From contig NOKP01000010.1 of the NCBI GenBank assembly GCA_002682825.1, positions 124,001 through 188,000 of the forward strand: a stretch of 64,000 nucleotides of DNA. Direction: 5' to 3'. The first letter of the stretch is position 1. Each line of letters begins with the position of its first letter. The notes beneath the pieces were generated by a model that saw only the letters and a list, made by a program, of their open reading frames with translations, did no database searches and had not been told where the DNA came from. Of the stretch, positions 46,036 through 58,300 are shown piece after piece. This DNA is from Neonectria sp. B-13 (lineage: Eukaryota; Ascomycota; Sordariomycetes; Hypocreales; Nectriaceae). The translations under genes were made by a program, and so were the position numbers.

Positions 46036-46740
46036 ATGCTCCAACGACGGATGATCAGATCAATGAGGCCCTGGACGTCCTCTCTGGGCCCATTGTCTAA
46101 CACGCTTTCCCCCGCGAGGTTCAAGCGATATCAAGCGTTTGAGGCTGAGTTGGACCGAGACGCCCTCGCCGAAGCACGCTCCTGGTACCAGTCCTTCAGT
46201 CCGGCGCAACTCCCCAAAGGCAACATCACGTATGCGCGATCCAGCGGACCGGGCGGACAGCATGTCAACAAGTAAGACGCCGTTCGGCCTCTGTGTGGAA
46301 CACCGGGCGCTCACATTTTAAGGACTGAGACCAAGGCTATCACCGTGTACCCGGTGAAGGACCTGCTTTCCGTGCTTCCAAAGTCTTTGCATTCTAGCAT
46401 TCGACAATCCAAGTACTACACGGCAAACAGCGACTCCTTGACGTTCCAGGCACAGACGTCTCGGTCAAGGGATGCCAATGCTGAAGACAACCGGAAGAAG
46501 CTCGTCGATGAGGTGACGCGTATCTACTATGAAGCGACCCCTGCTGAAACGAGTGAAGAAAAGAAGCAGAAGCACAAAGACATGTTGGTTTTTCCCTAAA
46601 CAGTCCTCCCGAAGAACTACAAGCAACGAATAGTCGCTAATACTCGATATCGTAGACGGGATAGGTTCCATGACACCCGGGTGAAGGAGAAAAAGCTCAT
46701 CAGTGCCAAGAAGCAGGCACGCAAGGGACCTTCGGACTAA
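46036..46740 (+). CDS. Mitochondrial ICT1-like peptidyl-tRNA hydrolase (GGQ domain)
   Basis: Three exons, 46036-46271, 46323-46583 and 46656-46740 (introns of 51 and 72 nt; the second has donor GTTGGT and branch GCTAATAC), give 193 aa. Exon 1 has a basic, acid-free N terminus (MLQRRMIRSMRPWTSSLG) fitting mitochondrial import, and ends in the catalytic motif SSGPGGQHVNK. Exon 2 gives TKAITVYPVKDLLSVLPKSL, IRQSKYY and LTFQAQTSRSRDANAEDNRKKLVDEV, which are typical of the class-I release-factor-like domain. Exon 3 supplies the basic tail RVKEKKLISAKKQARKG that enters the empty mRNA channel. The family (ICT1/ArfB, yeast Pth4) frees stalled mitochondrial ribosomes by hydrolysing peptidyl-tRNA without codon reading. 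The second donor is non-consensus and was chosen because it alone joins the conserved halves in frame. Confidence 0.85.
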
Positions 46741-47843
46741 GCGCGACAGGTCCCGAAGAATAGTACGAGAGGCGCCTAAAAGGTGGATGCCAGGACAACC
46801 CGGGCCCGAGAGTTCGGTTCGAGAGACATCAGCCAATTCTCATCATTAGACTCTGATGTTGGGTGCTGCATCGAGATAGGAGCCATGCCCATCCTGGCAG
46901 TTCGTCTGGACGAGATCAGACGAGAGCGGGGCCAAACCACCAAAGCCGAGCATCAATATCAACCCAAAGATTGCTGGTTGCGAGGGCTCGCGGGCTCGCG
47001 GGCTCGGTGCTGTCGGTGGCAAATGGTAGGGTTTGTATAACGTGGCAAGGGCGGACCGAGCCGAGATGACTGGAAACAGTGGATTTTGTACGAGTACTAG
47101 ACGGGAGCCTTCATTGCTTCAGATATAGGGAATTGTACCCAAGACACACGATGAATGCCCATTACCTAGTAAGCTCCCCTGTCGGTAGGCATGGCGTATG
47201 ACGCATGGGGTGGGATGAGATGGCACGACGGTGGCCCGTCCAAATGGAAATGTATTTACTGCGACTCGGTAAAATTCACAAATTCACAAGAACAAAGACA
47301 GAACATAGTCAGCAAAGTCCTGGCGGCCTCCGCAGACGATTGCGCATCCTAACTGCAGTCTAGACCATCCAACGTCCGTATTTGCCAGCCCGACTTTGTC
47401 CCCCCACCCCACCTTCTCGCCCTACAGAACAAACTGTACATCAGCGTCCCCCCTCTCACTCGTCAGGCCTATCCTCTCGGCATCCGCATCGCAAGGCAAA
47501 TCAGCAGCAACCTTGCTTGCTGACAGTCACGACTCGCAGCTGAATCGCATCCCGTCCTCGTTCTCCTCCAGCAACTTTGCCACCAGAACGACTCCTATCT
47601 ACATCCGCTCCCTACCAGACTACTCGTCTCGCTCCATCTCCTGCTTTCTCTCGCCATTCCTCGCTCGCTCACTCGCTCACTCGCTGTTCCCCCACCGCCA
47701 ACGAACGTTCAGCCCACGCCTTTGCGGGGCATCTCGCGTCACCCTCCACCTCCGTCCTCCACCTCCGTCCTCCACCTCCGTCATCTCTCCGTCTCTGTTT
47801 CCGTCTCGTCTTCCTCTATCGCCGAATCGACAAATCCTCAAAG
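46741..47843. other. Spacer and leader upstream of the CaMK gene
   Basis: About 1.1 kb. From about 47,560 it is strongly C/T-rich and contains a 13-bp tandem repeat, so this is probably the kinase leader. No credible gene is seen. Confidence 0.5.
47743..47781 (+). repeat. Tandem repeat (CCTCCACCTCCGT)3
   Basis: Three perfect 13-bp copies in the pyrimidine-rich presumed 5' leader of the CaMK gene, ending 62 nt before its ATG. Confidence 0.85.
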
Positions 47844-49217
47844 ATGGACGCTGCCGCCCGCCAACAAGCGTCGCAACCCCAGGTCCAGCCTTGTAGATAC
47901 AAGGTCGGCAAGACCCTGGGAGCCGGCTCTTACTCCGTCGTCAAGGAATGCGTCCACATCGACACTGGCCGATACTATGCCGCCAAGGTCATCAACAAGC
48001 GACTCATGGCCGGCCGAGAACACATGGTACGCCGCCTCTGCTCCTCTCTCAAAGTCCTTTCTCTTGTCCATCTACTCCTCCTCTCCTGAGTGCCAACTCC
48101 CTCGGCTCTCCCTAGGTTAACAAGACATGGCGCAAAACAGGTCCGAAATGAAATCGCCGTCCTCAAAAAGGTCTCCATGGGCCACCAGAACATCCTCACC
48201 CTCGTCGACTACTTTGAAACCATGAACAACCTCTACCTCGTCACTGACCTTGCCCTTGGCGGCGAGCTCTTCGATCGCATTTGCCGCAAGGGCTCCTACT
48301 ACGAATCAGATGCCGCCGACCTCATTCGTGCCACCCTCTCCGCCGTCGCTTACCTCCACGATCATGGAATTGTCCACCGCGATCTGAAGCCCGAAAACCT
48401 CCTCTTCCGCACTCCCGAGGACAATGCCGACCTCCTTATCGCCGACTTTGGCCTCTCGCGCATCATGGATGAGGAGCAGTTCCACGTCCTCACCACCACT
48501 TGCGGCACCCCGGGCTACATGGCCCCCGAGATCTTCAAGAAGAGCGGCCACGGCAAGCCCGTTGACCTCTGGGCCCTCGGCGTCATCACCTACTTCCTCC
48601 TGTGTGGTTACACCCCTTTCGACCGCGATTCCGACTTTGAAGAGATGCAGGCCATCCTCAATGCCGATTACAACTTCACCCCCGTCGAGTACTGGCGGGG
48701 TGTCTCCAATCACGCCAAGGACTTCATCCGTAGATGCCTGACCATTGACGCTACCAAGCGTATCACCGCTCACGAGGCCCTTCAACACCCCTTCGTTGCC
48801 GGCTTCCTCAGTACCGACGGCGAGAGCCAGAACCTCCTGCCCAACATCAAGAAGAACTTCAACGCCCGCCGGACGCTGCATGCCGCCATCGACACTGTCC
48901 GCGCCATCAACAAGCTGCGCGAGGCTCAGAATGGTATGATGAACGGCGCCCGCTCCAAGGAGCCCTCGAGAGGAAGCGCCGCAGCAGCCCGCGTCTCGCA
49001 GCAGGACCAGCCCGGAGTCCGAAAGGACGACAGCGCCATCTCCATGGATATCAACCAGAGTAAGGACAGTGGCTACGGGACACAGAGCGAGATTGACGTG
49101 GTGATGGGCAACACGGGGAACAGCGGCATTCCTGCGGCGCTGCAGCCGGGCAACAATGGCAACCGTGTCATCGAGACGAGCAAGGGCCTCTGGACCGGCC
49201 AGGCGCCGAGACGGTAG
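47844..49217 (+). CDS. Ca2+/calmodulin-dependent protein kinase
   Basis: Two exons, 47844-48026 and 48141-49217 (intron of 114 nt), encode 419 aa. All kinase motifs are intact: the Gly loop LGAGSYSVV, Lys in AAKVINK, HRDLKPENLL, ADFGLS, activation loop TTTCGTPGYMAPE with a phosphorylatable Thr, and DLWALGVITYFLLCGYTPF. After the domain, the segment NIKKNFNARRTLHAAIDTVRAI (about 325-350) is basic and amphipathic, as expected for the autoinhibitory and calmodulin-binding helix. The last 80 residues are polar with several possible phosphosites. Fungal CaMKs act in Ca2+ signalling, stress responses and growth. The N terminus (MDAAARQQASQPQVQPCRYK) differs from the other common fungal CaMK, which starts near MSFxxMLNRLHG, so this is probably the CmkB/CAMK-2 type. 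Confidence 0.93.
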
Positions 49218-50902
49218 CCAGAGAACGAGTTAGATATTGCCTGGGGCAATGCGGTGACGAGTTAGGATCCAATGGTACTCCGAGAACAGTACTAGATGAG
49301 TGATGCGGAACACGATAGAGGAGATTGAGGCTTGTGCTTCGATGGCATGCCAGGATATTCGACCACAGCGAGGGACAAGGGAGGTGCAATCAAGCATCAA
49401 TCAATCTACGGGAGGCAGACGGGATTTCTGGATATTATTTTTACTTTTTTACTTGTCATTTATTTCCCTCCATGAACCACACAAGACACGGATCTCGTCG
49501 AGAGCTTGTGGTGGGTTGGACGGACCGCAGGATCGCCGTCCCATGCCTAAATAGGGCCTCTATGCGGGCGAGGGTTATCATTTTCTCGCAAGGACAGCTC
49601 TCTCAGTCCTGCTTGCTTTGCTTTTTTCTGTTTCCGTTCATGTTGCTTCACCCCGTGTTTCCCTGTCGGTTTTCGATGTCCAAGTTCCGAATTCGGTTTG
49701 TAGATACCAGCGACACCCGCCAAATGCAGCGAGGCAAACAGGGCGTTCCATACGCGGAGTCTCTTATTTATCATCTTCATGCTCTCCTTTCAATGCTCGG
49801 GTTCGGCCTGAAACCATGCCATGCTGTGAGATGTATCAAGATGGCACTGGCGAGTTCACGAAGCACCTGTCTAGGTTCAAGGCCTTACTGGTCCATGCCT
49901 GTCATAATGCCTCCGGGCTGCTAACCTTGCTTGCTGTTAAGGGACTCGCGAAATCAAGCTAGGAAAAGGGTCATTGGAACGACGGTTGGAGAAGGGTCAC
50001 CAGGGTAGAATCCCATTTTCGCAACTATCAACCTGAATAGTCCTAACCTGATACTTGATGCGGTTCTTAGCACCCAGGAATGTACGAATCCGACATCTTC
50101 GTACCTCTAGACTTTCAATATGACGAAAGCCTAGTTGCCGGGGGGCGATTACGGATAAGTTTGGTAGGTTTGGTAGGTTTGGTCCAACTCGGGTCATTTC
50201 TACATATACCAAAGCCTCAGCACGATAGACTCCCCGCTCAGAAAACTTGCACAAGTGAACCTTACAAAATCTTGCGAAGATCAAGACACAGTGCAACGAA
50301 GGTAGGTCAAGTGTTGACAGCTCATAATGTCTGTTATTCATCATCTCCTCTAACTCCTGATGTCTAGCGAGTGGTATCGTTGGTATCCCCGTTTCCCATC
50401 TCCCTTGCATTCCGCCTCCGTGCGCCAAGCAAGTGCTTCTCCAATCCCAACCAGGAGGCAGTGAGCCAGTCCCGATGGGTCCTCATCAAGAGAACCTTTG
50501 TGTCATTTTTTGTCCTCGACACGAGGCTCTGTAGCGATCGTCTCTGTGCAGGATTCTCCCCCTCTTTCCATGCACGAATTAACCTCCTCTGTGTATACAT
50601 TACTCTATCAAATTCCGTCGTTCCTCCAGGATTATATGCATTATGGGGATGTCCTTGAATCCCCAGTTCCCATTATTACAATTTCCGCCTCTGACGGCCT
50701 GGCGTCAGAATCCAGTTTCTGTCGTGAAACACCGAGGTACGCCTTGTCGCTGTGCGGATGAATGCCAAAGATGTAAAAAAAAATATGGTGACGCCGAAAA
50801 TTAATTAGAGGTTGAGGTGTAGGGGTCGTGAATCTCTCGACACGCGGTGTGTCGAGGGCGGTTGTCATGTTGGAACATGTGGATGTGGATAGATCAAGTC
50901 GG
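49218..50902. other. Convergent 3' flanks of CaMK and aur1
   Basis: About 1.7 kb between facing stop codons, longer than the transcripts should need. It includes a TTTGGTAGG x2-3 direct repeat near 50,160. I see no gene in it. Confidence 0.5.
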
Positions 50903-52342
50903 TTACCGCACCACAACCACTTCGCTGAGTCCGACGTCTCGAGGTGGAGGTGCGTTGCCGTTCCAGAGCTGACCGTTATTCGCCAAGTCTACCAAGAGTC
51001 CTGGGAGAGCTTCATCGGAGAGAGTCGGGCTCATAGTTCCGCTGGTTGAGCTGCAGCTGGAGCTGCTAGCAACAGTCCATCCGTCGCTGGAATCGGCCCT
51101 GCGGCGATCCAACAGACCGAGACCAAAGTACTCGCCGTACTCCTCGTCTGAGACCTTGTGCTGATCGCCATACTCGACGTATTCGTAGTCCCATCGGGTC
51201 ATCTTGTTCTCCTGTCGCTGAGGCATCCATCGGGCCTTGGCCACGTAGAAGAAAGCTGCTGCGATGAGGCCACCGCAAACCAGATCGATAGCGTAGTGGT
51301 GGCTGAGGTACATTGTAGCCCACCAGACCCAACCGGCATATACGATGAAGAAGGTTCGGAACTGAGGGAAGCAGTGGGTCATGAAGAGGGCCTCAAGAAC
51401 GGCGTTGGCGGCATGGAGCGAGGGGAATGCACCGAACGGCAGCGGCGCAGCGGTGAAGTTAGTGGTGTAAAAGTCGACACCGAAGATGGCGTCGATGCGG
51501 GCAAGACCAGCGGGGGATCCGGGCATGCCGTAGGCAGCCGGGACAAGACCGTTCTCGTTCTCGTACCAAGGCGGAGTGCAAGGGAAGACGATCTGAATGG
51601 TGACGCCAAGGATGCTCATCCAGCCGAAAGTTCGCGCAAAGACGGGGGTTGAGCCGGGGGCGCCGAAAATGAAGATAATTAGGGAGCAAACGGCAGGGGC
51701 ACCAAAGTGCATGATGCCGTAGGGAAGCCAGGCGAGGATGTCGAGAATGGGATGCTGGTGGGCAGACAGGATCGCGGACAGGTTGGCGCCGTAGAGAACA
51801 TTCTCGAGAGCCGGAAGCACACGAACCCAGATATGAGGTCGGTACTCGGATGGGATAAATCTGTCGGATGTGTTAGGGAGACGGAACACACGGAAATGTG
51901 CAAAATGGAAGGGTTTAGCTTACCGGCTACAAAAGAAATAGAGCAACCAGCACCAAATGACTGCTGAGGGTAGGAAGAACTGGCGGGTAGCGGGCATGAG
52001 AGAGACCCAGACGCTGGCCATAAGAGCAAGGGTCTTCAGGCCAGGAGCTGGAGGAGCAATCCAGAGCGAGAAGAGAGCAAGCAGCGTGATGAAGGCATAC
52101 TGAAGATCTGAAGTACACCACTTGTGTGACTGGAGGTCGCGGATGCCGTCCCAGGCATTGAAGGAGCTCTTCAGGGTGGTGATGTCGTCAACACCAGGAT
52201 GCGCCCTCGACTTTGACTTGCTGCGGCGGCGGCCAATTCGGTATCGGTGGGGGATGGTGTTGAGGAAGGGCAAGTTGAGGTGCTCCGGCCAGAGCAGCTG
52301 CAGCTTGGACTTGCCCGAGAGGGAACCAGTGAAGTCGTTCAT
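50903..52342 (-). CDS. aur1: Inositol phosphorylceramide synthase catalytic subunit (Aur1)
   Basis: Two exons, 51924-52342 and 50903-51860 (intron of 63 nt, CCCTAAC branch), give 458 aa. About six to eight hydrophobic helices are visible. The PAP2-type catalytic residues are present with the spacing of yeast Aur1: FPSLHAANAV (H289) and SHHYAIDL (H328, D332). Other family blocks are FIPSEYRPHIWVRVLPALE, PCTPPWYENENGLVPAAYGMPGSPAGLARID and the C-terminal KARWMPQRQENKMTRWDYEYVE. The enzyme moves phosphoinositol from PI to phytoceramide in the Golgi, is essential in fungi and is absent from animals. It is the target of aureobasidin A. Nothing in the visible sequence suggests a resistance change. 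Confidence 0.95.
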
Positions 52343-55300
52343 TGTCGCCGTCGGAGTTCGAGGACGGGATGGTTACAAAGGGGTGGCGTAGGAGGTGGGT
52401 TGGTAGAAAAATTTCGTCGTTGACCCAATATCAAATGTCCAAAAGCTACCGCATAATCCAAGTAACCTAGTGACTAGCAGTTATACTATTGGCGTCGAGA
52501 GAATCGGATGGTCGAAGGATCGGATGGTCGTCTGGAAGCAGTCGCCGTCGGAGCAGTTGGCTGGGGATGATGTAGGCAGGGCAGCACGCGACAGGACGCC
52601 ACACAGAGTAGACGTCAAGCTAATGGGCGCGGAAGCGAAGAGGGAGAGAGAGTGATGCTTGAGTGGCCGAGGTGAGAGAGGGGAGGGAGGAGGAGTAAAT
52701 AGAGGGAGGAGGAAGAGGAGAGGAGTAGAGGTAGTAAAGGGAAGGGTAAGAGAGATGAGGAGTGAGTGGAGGAGGAGGAGTGGAGGGATTCAAGATGATG
52801 ACGAAGTGCAGGATGTGGTGCAGAAGGGGCGGCTTGGGTGCAGAGCCCTGCTGAATCTGCTCGCTAGGTGCCAGCAAGGTCTAGGCGTCGGGTGCTGGGG
52901 GCTCGCTCTAACACGGACACTCGCCCTCGGACTCGCGCACGCGGGCGGACAGCACCTCCCACCACTACGGGCTGCTACTGGCAGGCTACAGCGCGTTGCA
53001 GCACACGACCTCATCGAGCTTACAGCGGCCGGGGGGGCCAGCGCTAAGCAAAACCACCCCAAACCCACTGAGCTCTTTCTTGCTTACAGGGCTTCGGAGC
53101 TGTTGCAGGGCAAGGTTTCTAGGGAGCGACGGCGCTGTGGCTGACGCTGATGGGACGCCCCGGATGCTGCGGGAAGGAGAGCGAGTACAAGGGGCCCAAG
53201 TACCCCCTCCCACTGGCCCCGGGCAGGGCCTTCATCTGCGAAATTGCGTGGGGCGACGGCCTAAGCCGGATTAGGACCTCCGTCACGGCTCTAGCCTGGC
53301 TTTCTGACGGCCGCGGATGCCACTGACGGCCACTGACGGGACGCCGGGAGCCACTCACGAGTGCGGACTCCGATGAGTCGCGTGTGTCCGCTCGCGTGCA
53401 GCTGCGCAGCGTTGCTGACACATCGCAGCTTTTTGCACTCCGGAGCTGGCGGAGGCACGGAGTTTGTGGGAGCCCGACGCCGGTGTATTACGGTAATTTC
53501 CTGCGGCGTGCGCCAAGGGCCCACCGCGGGCCATTGGACGGCCATTGGCCCATTGTCGCGTGAGTGGTCACTGGCTTGAATGACACCGTCCAAAAAACTG
53601 AGCAGTTGAGCTGGACGAAGGAGCAGAAGTCCGCATCGGCCCGGGCGGGCGGACATACACGTATCGTATCGCACTATCCCTCCCAATGAAATACGCTTCT
53701 GCTACGGAGGAAGTGCGAGTTAATTCATTTCGTTCATTTCTCCAGAAATGAATGGCTCGAGGAGCTCGCATCGCAATCCCCCGCGGATGAGTGAGCGGGA
53801 GGCAGCCCACCATCGATCCCTGCCCGATTGCCCTACTACCTACGTACGTGCCTCTTGACCAACGTAGGACCTCACCTAAGCGAGCGATTCCTCTTGGCTG
53901 GTTTCGTTGGCATCTTGGCCCGCTCAAGTAGGGCATGCAGGCATGTCGACACGTCAAGATGCTGCTGATGATGATGCTGATGATGCTGCTCAATGCCAGG
54001 GGAGGGCACGATCCCAAGGCGCAGCGCAGGCTGATGCCGCTGGAGCTCGAACTTGCTTGCTCGCTTGTTGGTGCCTGTAAGTTAGTACCTTCGTCGGCAA
54101 GGCGAAATCGAGAGCCACTGCGTAAGATTAGAGGGGGGCTACGACGTCGACGGTCCCCATCACCCATCTCCGCGAGCGGGACCCCAGTTGCTCAGCTCTC
54201 TCACCTCAGCACCCAATCCCAAACTCCCACGAGATGAACGGGATGGAGAAGAGACCAGGCAGGATTATGACCGCGCCCGTTCGGCGTTCGTCTTTGATTG
54301 TGGCTTGTTTGCGTCAACGTCACCAACGAAACGGTTCCGGTTTGCACAGCCGCCGCTCTCATCGACGAAACGTCCGCGTTGAGCTGGGGGGCCCCGTAGC
54401 AGCGTCCATCACTGTGGCACAGCAGGGACAGACGAGGCACAGTCGCGCTGGCAACGACGACTCGACCCGCGACTTGCAACATGGCTGACGGGCTGGCAAG
54501 GCGTGCGCGTATTTAGGCGCAAGCCACTGGAGGAGACCTGGGGAAGCAAGGGGAAGCCTATTAACTAGGTTCACTGTCTCTGGCTCCGCAACATGAAATT
54601 GGTGACGATCACCCCGGGGGGCTTAAACAGCAGACAAACAATAGGGACAGCCCATAACAACATCAGATGGCGCCCGGTTTCCAGAAGCAAGTGAATGTGC
54701 AGAATACGCGGAAGGCCGAGGAGTATCGCGAGACACAGTCCGTGGTCAACCGAGGGCAAGATTGAGCAAAGCAGGGCAAGCAAGGCGACATGCCGAGATT
54801 GGCTTAGCCACAGCTGAACCTCCCGAGGATATACTATGTAAACCTACCGAAGACATGCACAACCGCCAAAACAGTCGACACCGGTGGCCCTATGGATGGG
54901 GTCCGGACGAACAAGGCGAAACCGATACCGAGGACTCACACAGGTGACTGGACAACCGTCTCCCACTGTGAGTGACCCTGGCGTTTGGTACCTGAACGAG
55001 TCGTATGGGACGGCCGCCTCGGCTGGCGGGCTCTCGCGGATATCCCAGTAACGAACCGCAAGCAGGAGCCAAGAACCAGTAACTCTCCGGGGAATACGTA
55101 TTCCCGATGGTGATGCTGACGATGACGATGCCGATGCCGTGTAGGGCCTAGGGCCCTGCAGCCGAAGAGTCCGACAAAGAGAGAAAAGCCAACGGCCCCA
55201 CTCGCAAAGTTTCACAGCGAGCGCCGAGAGGCCATTGCATCTCTCCGAAGGCCAGATGCTTGCGGTACCTTTGGACGAGGTACCTTTCCGCCTTGGAAGC

Positions 55301-58300
55301 GACCAAAGTGGAATGCTTTTCTCCCTCGCTTTCGCTCACGCGTGCCTCGCTGCCTCGCAGCGCAAGACTCAACCCCTCCACACCACACGCATCAAGCATC
55401 GAGCTCCACACCCATATCCTTGACCGCACGAGATGGCGCTCCATGGGGTGGCATGGGGCGCCCCTACTATGTACAGGCATCAAATCATGTCTCAAATGGA
55501 CAAAGTACCTCTAGCGCTAATCTCCCGCGACGAGATACCTCTCACGGTGTCTGAGTTGCTCCCTTCTTCTCTCTGACCAGGGTGAGCTTCAGCATCGCCA
55601 ATTCAGCATCCCGTCGCATCCACTTGTTCACAGCCCAGTTCACAAACCTAGTCCACAAACCCAACTCACAAACCCGGCACAAGAAGCACGGGGCATCAAC
55701 CCACATCACGGGTAGCAACCGGCAGCCGGCAATCAGCTACTATGTAAGCAGCCTTGACAATGCTCTAGGCGACTAGGAGACTAGGCCAACCTTATCATTC
55801 ACCACCAGGGAACGTGATAATCATGTGCTTATTATGATATGGTCCTCGTCAACCAACTGTCCAGCGCTGCCCTCTACTCCTACTCAGCCTTGTGTGCCTC
55901 AGCCCCAGGCATCTCGTGCACCCATCAAGACGTACGTACCCAACTCCTGCCAAAGTACCGTCCTCTGACACAACGTGGTGGACGATTTGGGCAACGGCCG
56001 AGGCGCATCCCGCATCCCGCAGCTCGCGCCCCGTATCCCGCACCCTATCACCGATTCCCCAGTCTGCAATGTTCCGGGGATCCTCCCAAACCAAACTATT
56101 ACATCTCGCACGCGTTGCTCCAGCGTACAAAGGCCAAAGTGCGTGGGTTCAGCTGCGTGTGGCCAACCCGTCTCTCAGGGGACGCGACAAACGACAGGGG
56201 TTACGGCGGCCCACGAAACGTTGTGCTGGCAATCCCGGTCCATCCGGATGCGGCGGCGGGCCCCTTGTTGCTCGCTGTGATGCTCGCCTCGAATCCTCAA
56301 TGTTCGGTGCGACCTTGTCTGGTTGTCATGAACAGTCACGGCAGCACCATCCCCCCAGTCAGTCCATTGTGATTGAGAATTCATAAACTAGCTGAGTGAC
56401 TAGCTTGGTCCCTGGGTCGAGACCTCAAGCTCTCAAGCCTCAAGCCACAAGCCTCAAGCCCAAGTTTCTTTATCGGTCGGTGACGTCGTCATTTCCGCTC
56501 CAACGCGGCGCGTCGGACTGGTGTTAGCGCCGAGGCCGATGGCGCTGACTGTCAAAGTCTCGGAGAGAAGCTGTTAAAACGGAGCTCTTCTGGTGCATCG
56601 CAGCTTTTGTCCGCCATTGCATGCGATAGGCACGAAGCGCGATGGGAGGGATCCTCAGGTGGACCCCTGCAGGGCTTGGACAACGGCTTTGTGGTTCAGC
56701 GCTGTGGGCGCCACTATGCACGAACAGAGCAACATGAGAATGAGAGCAGGGATTTGACAAGATTTGGGAGGGTTGCTTTCAAACTCTCACACCAGCATCA
56801 GGGATGCGAAACCTCTCGAGCCGGTCGAGCGACGTCTCACTCGCGCCTGTCGACAACCTGACAGGCTGGCAGGCATCTGTCTCTGTCCTCGCATGTCTCG
56901 GTTGCCCTGTCGCCCGACTGATATAATTCGCCGGCCAACCAAGCTGGCATTCCTCTTGGCGGTTTGCGGAGGCGTGCTTACGAGGAACATCCCTGGTGCT
57001 CTTCAATCAACCCTCCGCGATCCATTTGTGTGCGTCCGCCGTCCACGGGTGCCCACCTCACCGCAACCCAGATGTAGTTACGCGGTACTGAGGTAGTCTA
57101 GGTCACACCAAGGCGCATGGCGGCTCGAAATATCGGCCATTAAACACCAAAACCTGGGTGACGGCGACGGCGCTAGGCTCTTGGCCCCATTTCGCCTTTT
57201 GCAACACACGGCGATCCGATGAGATGAGGTGGAATCGGTGGATTGGCCCGCGCCAATCTCCCTGTCCCAATGTCCCCCCCGGCGCCCGAGTATCTGGCTC
57301 GCGTGACTAGGCACCGGGCCCGACCTGTGAAATCTCGGAGCCAGAAATTGATTCTACCCGTCCCTGGTCCCTCATTAACGGCAATCAAGAGGGAACCAGG
57401 CGAAAGGAGACGGGAGATCGGGCGGGACGGAATGTCCTGAGGTCCGAGCATGTTACGATGGACGGCAGTCAGCACGACACCAACGTCGCAGCATCCAACT
57501 CGGCACTTGATGGTGGTGAGCGGCGCTTGTGGCCTGGCCCCATCAACCACCATTGGCCGTGCTCCAATGCGACTGCAGTAGCTCGTCAATTGCCTCTTCC
57601 CTCCGACATGGCGCGGGCAGAAATCTTCGGCATGAAGAGGACGGACGGACCAGCTAGTAGGTGCACTGACGTTTGCATCCGTACACCGACTACGAACCAC
57701 GAATACAGTAGTTGAGTAGCACGCCTCGATCTTTTGTGCTGGTGGCTGGTGGCTTCTGGCTGGTCGCGTGTGGCGGCGACTGCTGTGCTCTGTCAGGGTC
57801 ACACCGTCATTCACATTCATGGTTGTGCGTTCCAGAGCCCAGACCGCAATCGCTGAAGCCAGGACGACCCCTTCGCGATGGTTCCTTGGCACTCGTCAAC
57901 ATTCACTGCATGCCTACCTCCCTGCAGGAGGCGAGACGAAGCATGCAAGCACCCACCGGGGCCCAATAGCTTCACTCCGTCATCCAGCACTGGCGACACC
58001 CGGGATGCAGTCGCGTGCCCTCGTGAGCCACACCGGCGCCGCTGCGTGGCATCTGAGCCGGAGCATCCTGACACTGTCGCTCCATAAGTCCATATCATAT
58101 CTAAAGACCCTTATTATCACCTAACCTTCTAGAGCCTTGGCTACAGCCGAGCCTGCCGCCGCCCTGCCCAGCTCTCGTCAGTCATAGCAGCTGCATCTGC
58201 GCTATGAAGTACTCGTCGACTCGTTCGAGTCGGTCGACCGGCTCGGGCAGCCAAGGGACCTATCACAAGCCGACACCACGTCTGTCAATTGCTTCCGTGG

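Noticed and set aside
46584..46655. Suspected frameshift near the 3' end of the GGQ hydrolase gene
   Set aside because: Re-reading the bases shows the GTTGGT to GTAG intron joins both conserved halves in frame, giving 193 aa with the basic tail intact.
55839..56386. Two overlapping plus-strand frames of about 165-177 codons
   Set aside because: Neither has a conserved motif, and the minus strand is open there too. Likely chance.
57173..57892. 239-codon minus-strand open frame in the 8.5-kb interval
   Set aside because: Cys- and Arg-rich composition without motif, an overlapping frame on the other strand, and no splice partner. It looks like GC-driven chance.
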